Program-made: the position numbers and the translations under genes
NCBI GenBank assembly: GCA_003508835.1
Contig: PUFA01000556.1
Span: 132,225-196,224 of the forward strand
Length of the DNA stretch: 64,000 nt
Direction: 5' to 3'
DNA from: Eonycteris spelaea
Lineage: Eukaryota > Chordata > Mammalia > Chiroptera > Pteropodidae
The notes under the pieces: generated by a model
Database searches by the model: none
What the model was told of the DNA's origin: nothing
What the model saw: the letters and a program-made list of their open reading frames with translations, nothing else
In this document: positions 60,966 through 64,000 of the stretch, piece by piece
How the letters are laid out: each line of letters starts with the position of its first letter
Position numbering within the stretch: the first letter of the stretch is position 1

Positions 60966-62670
60966 TCCCCTGGGCTGCTGCTGCTATTTTAGATGCCAGT
61001 TAAGAGATTGACAGGGGAGGAATTGACAATATCAGCAAGCTGAGAGCAGTCTTTCGGCCATTTAGTGTAGGCAAATGGCTTTTATACCAGAGGATCTCTT
61101 AAGGACATCATTGTATTATAGCATGGTATAACAATTGATAGTCATAATTACATCCTGGTATTTCAGGCAAAGTTAAGTTATGTTCTGTATTCTCTACTTG
61201 AAAAGTTAGGGGAATTTGAAATACATTTGTATTTTTTGAGTTCCTTAATGTAAATAATGAAAAATATGATACAGGTTCCTTAATTATTTTTGTTGCTATA
61301 GTTGCTTTTTTACATGTTATTGATGTTAATGTTACATTTTGTGGAGATGGTGTGTGTGTGTGTGAGTGTGTTTAGTTCTATACAATTTTAACACGTATGG
61401 GTTCATATGCCCATCACTACAGTCAATTTACAGAATAAACAGTTCCATCACCACAAGGATCCCTCCTCTTGCCATTTTGTAACCACCCCTCACATCCTTC
61501 CTACCTTCCCTCTAATCCCTTACTTTTGGCAACCACTAATTTGTTTTCCAGCTCTATAATTTGTCATTTTTGAGGATGTTATGTAATTGGAACTGCCATT
61601 GACTTTGTTTTCACTCATCATAGTTACCTAGAGATTAATTCAGGTTGTTGCATGCTTCAATACTTTGTCCCTTTTTTATTGCTGAGTAGTAGTCCATGGT
61701 ATGGATTGGTACCGCAGTTTGTTTAATCATTCACCCATTGAAGAACATTGGGCTATTTCCAGTTTTGTCTGCTATAAAAAAGCTGCTATACACAGTCATT
61801 AATAGGACTCTGTTTGAACATAAGCTTTTATTTCTCTGGGAAAAACGCCCAAGTGTGCAATCGCTGTGTCATATGGTAGTTGCAAGTTTAATATTAAAAG
61901 AAAATGACAAACTTTTCCAGAGGAGCTGTACCATTTTCCATTCCCCACAGAAATATATGAGTGATTCAGTTTATCCACATCCTCAGCAGCATTTGATGTC
62001 ACTTTTTTATTTCAGCCATTTTGATAAGTGTGTAGTGATCTCAGTTTCATTTACATTTCCCTGATGGCTGATTTTGAACATCTTTTAATGAGATTATTGG
62101 CCATCCATATATCCTTTTGGTGAAATGTCTGTTCATGTCTTTTGCTCATTTTTTAATTAGATTGATTTTTTTTCCTGTGGAGTTTGAGAGTTCTTTATAT
62201 ATCTAAATATGTGTCCTTTGTCAGATATGTGGTTTGCAGATATTTCCCCCTCAAAGATAGCTTGTCTTTCATCCTCTTTAAACAGGATATTTTGCAGAGA
62301 AAACATTTTAAATATTGATGAGGTCCAATTTATCAATTTTTCTTTGCAAATTATGCTTTTGGCATCAAATCTAAGAACTCTTTACCTAGCTGCAGGTCCA
62401 GAAGATTTTCTCCCTTAAAGAAAATAAGTTATAGTTTTATATTTTACATTTAAGTCCATGATCCACTTTAAATTAATTTTTGTGTAAGATTTTGTGAGGT
62501 TTAGGTTATTTATTTTTTTAACCTGAGGACTCCAATTGCTTCGGCACCGTTTATTACAAAGGCTATTCTACATTGAATTATTTTTGCATCTTGCACTTTG
62601 AAAACAAAGTGCAGTTGGCTGCACTTCGATGGTCTATTCTAGATTCTCTGTTTCATTGCATTGATCTATA

Positions 62671-63306
62671 TCGGTGCTCCTCAACTTACGGTGGGGTTAC
62701 ATCATGATAAACCCATCATAAGTTGACAATATTGTAAGTTGAAAATGCATTTAATACTTAACCTACTGTGCATCGTAGCCTCCCTTAACATGCTCAGGAC
62801 ACAATATCCAAAGATCGCTGGCAACACAGTAATACTATAGATCAGAGGTCCCATCCCCTGGGCCACGGACTGGTATCAGGCCATGGCCTGTTAGGACCCA
62901 GCCACACAGCAGTTGGTGAGCGGCTAATAAGAAGAGCGAAGCTTCATCTGTATTTGCAGCCACTCCCAGCACTAGTATCACAACAACCTCAGCTCCACTT
63001 CAGATGATGCAAGCAGTAGATTCCCATAGGAGCACTGGTCTCGGTGCCAAAAAGATTGCAGGCCCTGATGTAGAGTATTGGTTGTCTGCCCTTGTGATTG
63101 AGGAGCTGATTGGAGGCTGACTGGGAGCTTCAGCTCACTGCTGCTGCCCAGCATCTTGAGAGAATATCTATTGCATATTGCTAGCTTGGAAAAGATCAAA
63201 ATTCAAAATTAGAAATATGGTTCTATTAATGCCTACTTATTGCTTTCACACCATTGTAACGTTGAAAAAATCATAAGTCGAATCATCATAAGTCAGGGAC
63301 CATCTG
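62671..63306 (-). mobile_element. Tigger/MER44-like (TcMar-Tigger) non-autonomous element
   Basis: Left terminus CGGTGCTCCTCAACTTACGG and right terminus ATCATAAGTCAGGGACCATC form an imperfect inverted repeat, and the sub-terminal ATCATAAGTTGACAATATTG / AAAATCATAAGTCGAATC stretches echo it. A TA flanks both ends (62669-62670 and 63307-63308), the expected mariner-superfamily target duplication. Right-hand interior sequence GCTGCTGCCCAGCATCTTGA fits MER44/Tigger7-type elements as I recall them. A hAT-like MITE interrupts it at 62843-63067, leaving about 410 bases of Tigger sequence. Confidence 0.75.
62843..63067 (+). mobile_element. hAT-like MITE, 225 bp, inserted in the Tigger element
   Basis: Second copy of the family at 33398-33598: starts CAGAGGTCCCATCCCCTGGG, has CCACGGACTGGTATCAGGCC, GTGAGCGGCTAATAAGAAGA, ATTCCCATAGGAGCACTGGT, and ends GATTGCAGGCCCTG. 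Flanking 8-mers CTATAGAT and ATGTAGAG agree at 5 of 8 positions, a decayed hAT-type duplication. This copy keeps CGAAGCTTCATCTGTATTTG, which is partly deleted in the other. Confidence 0.75.
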
Positions 63307-63727
63307 TATGTCTTTTCTCACATCAATACTACACCTGTCATGATATTCAGCTATATAGTAGGAAATATCAGGTAGAATGATTGCTCCAAATGCATACTTC
63401 TTTGTCAAGATTGTTTTAGCTATTCTAAGAATTTGTGCCTTTCCACATAAATGTTTTAGTAAGCTTGTCTATATCTAAAACGTGCTGCTGGAATTTTGAT
63501 AGAATTGCATTAAAGCTACAGATCACCTTGGAGAGAATTGGACATCTTTATGTTTTTAATTCTTTCAATCCATCAGCTAGTTATATCTCTTCATTATATG
63601 GAGGTCATCTTTGATTTTTTGTGTGTGTGTGCAGAATTTTATCAACATTCATGTACATGTTTATTTAATTGTATAACTAAGTTTAATTTTATTTGGAACA
63701 GTTGCAGTTGTAAGTGGTATTGTCTTT

Positions 63728-64000
63728 TCATTTTTATTTATTTTATTTTATTTTTTTTATGACGACATTGGGGTAACAAAATCCAATAAGTTTCAGCTGT
63801 ACATTTTAACACTAAGGCATATATAATTTCACTGTATGTTCACCTCCATAGTTAGATTTCTTTCTATTGACCCGTACATATTTGACCCCCTTACACCATC
63901 TCTCCCTCACCCCTACGCCCCTCTCCTCTGGTAATCACTAGTCTGTTGTCCATGTCCATGAGTCCTGTTTGTTTGTCCTGTTCATTTGTTGCTTTTAAGT
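63728..64000 (-). mobile_element. Young bat-type L1 3' end, antisense, continues beyond the window
   Basis: T-rich (TTTA)n tail at 63728-63758, then ACGACATTGGGGTAACAAA, AAGTTTCAGCTGTACATTTT, TATTTGACCCCCTTACACC and CTCTGGTAATCACTAGTCTG, the antisense 3' UTR of the same L1 type as at 39500. It inserted beside or into the older L1 ending near 63725. Confidence 0.75.

Larger units (their letters stand above)
61320..63725 (-). repeat. L1 3' UTR and ORF2 end, antisense, split by DNA transposons
   Basis: Reverse L1 sequence from the 3' UTR (CACTACAGTCAATTTACAGA, TTATTGCTGAGTAGTAGTCC) into ORF2 (CTTTGGCATCAAATC-like, CACTTTAAATTAATTTTTGT, CATTGCATTGATCTATA at 62654-62670). It resumes after the Tigger insertion with TATGTCTTTTCTCACATC and runs to about 63725. 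A 122-codon + strand open frame at 61696-62064 is antisense to the L1 and is not a gene. Confidence 0.75.

Noticed and set aside
61696..62064. 122-codon + strand open frame
   Set aside because: Antisense to L1 ORF2/3' UTR sequence; explained by the repeat.

Overview
This window is vertebrate, almost certainly placental-mammal, nuclear DNA. It is AT-rich and CpG-poor, with small exons in long introns and dense L1, MIR, L2, MLT1 and hAT/Tigger relics. The youngest L1 3' ends (left edges near 29767, 39500 and 63730) carry a tail of the type GTGACATTGGTTAATAA on the + strand, which I associate with bats. Together with several young ORF1-only L1 derivatives (half-L1, HAL1) and the absence of Alu, B1, CanSINE, Bov-B or VES copies, a bat is my best guess. 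This is recalled knowledge, not a search.

The only protein-coding gene I can support is CHM (Rab escort protein 1, REP1), on the + strand. Three consecutive coding exons lie at 24553-24619, 56337-56409 and 58897-59020, each with AG/GT splice sites and the phases expected for human CHM exons 2, 3 and 4. Exon 1 is not in the window, but a CpG-dense first ~210 bases suggests the promoter island lies just to the left. The layout is intron 1 (1-24552, partial), intron 2 (31.7 kb), intron 3 (2.5 kb) and intron 4 (59021-64000, partial). Exon 4 is 124 nt instead of the expected 125, because an A run has three As where I expect four. As read, this shifts the REP1 frame after about residue 81. It is either an assembly or homopolymer error or a real lesion.

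The rest is transposon archaeology. Intron 1 holds a retroposed 5S rRNA pseudogene with a 17-bp target duplication inside an old L1, an antisense HAL1 (8880-10597), and a near full-length antisense L1 (12863-18886) whose GC-rich 5' UTR repeats with a ~60-bp period. Intron 2 holds composite old L1 sequence, hAT elements, an MLT1 LTR, HAL1 copies at 31845-35315, 41142-43512 (both antisense) and 52965-55292 (sense), and two twin-primed L1 insertions. Intron 4 ends in a nested stack: a hAT inside a Tigger/MER44-like element inside an L1, which is followed by a younger L1.

I found no operon-like, CRISPR, phage or defence system and no new protein system. The open reading frames longer than 60 codons are explained by repeats or chance. 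Repeat boundaries were read by eye and may be off by tens of bases; family names rest on recalled consensus sequences.
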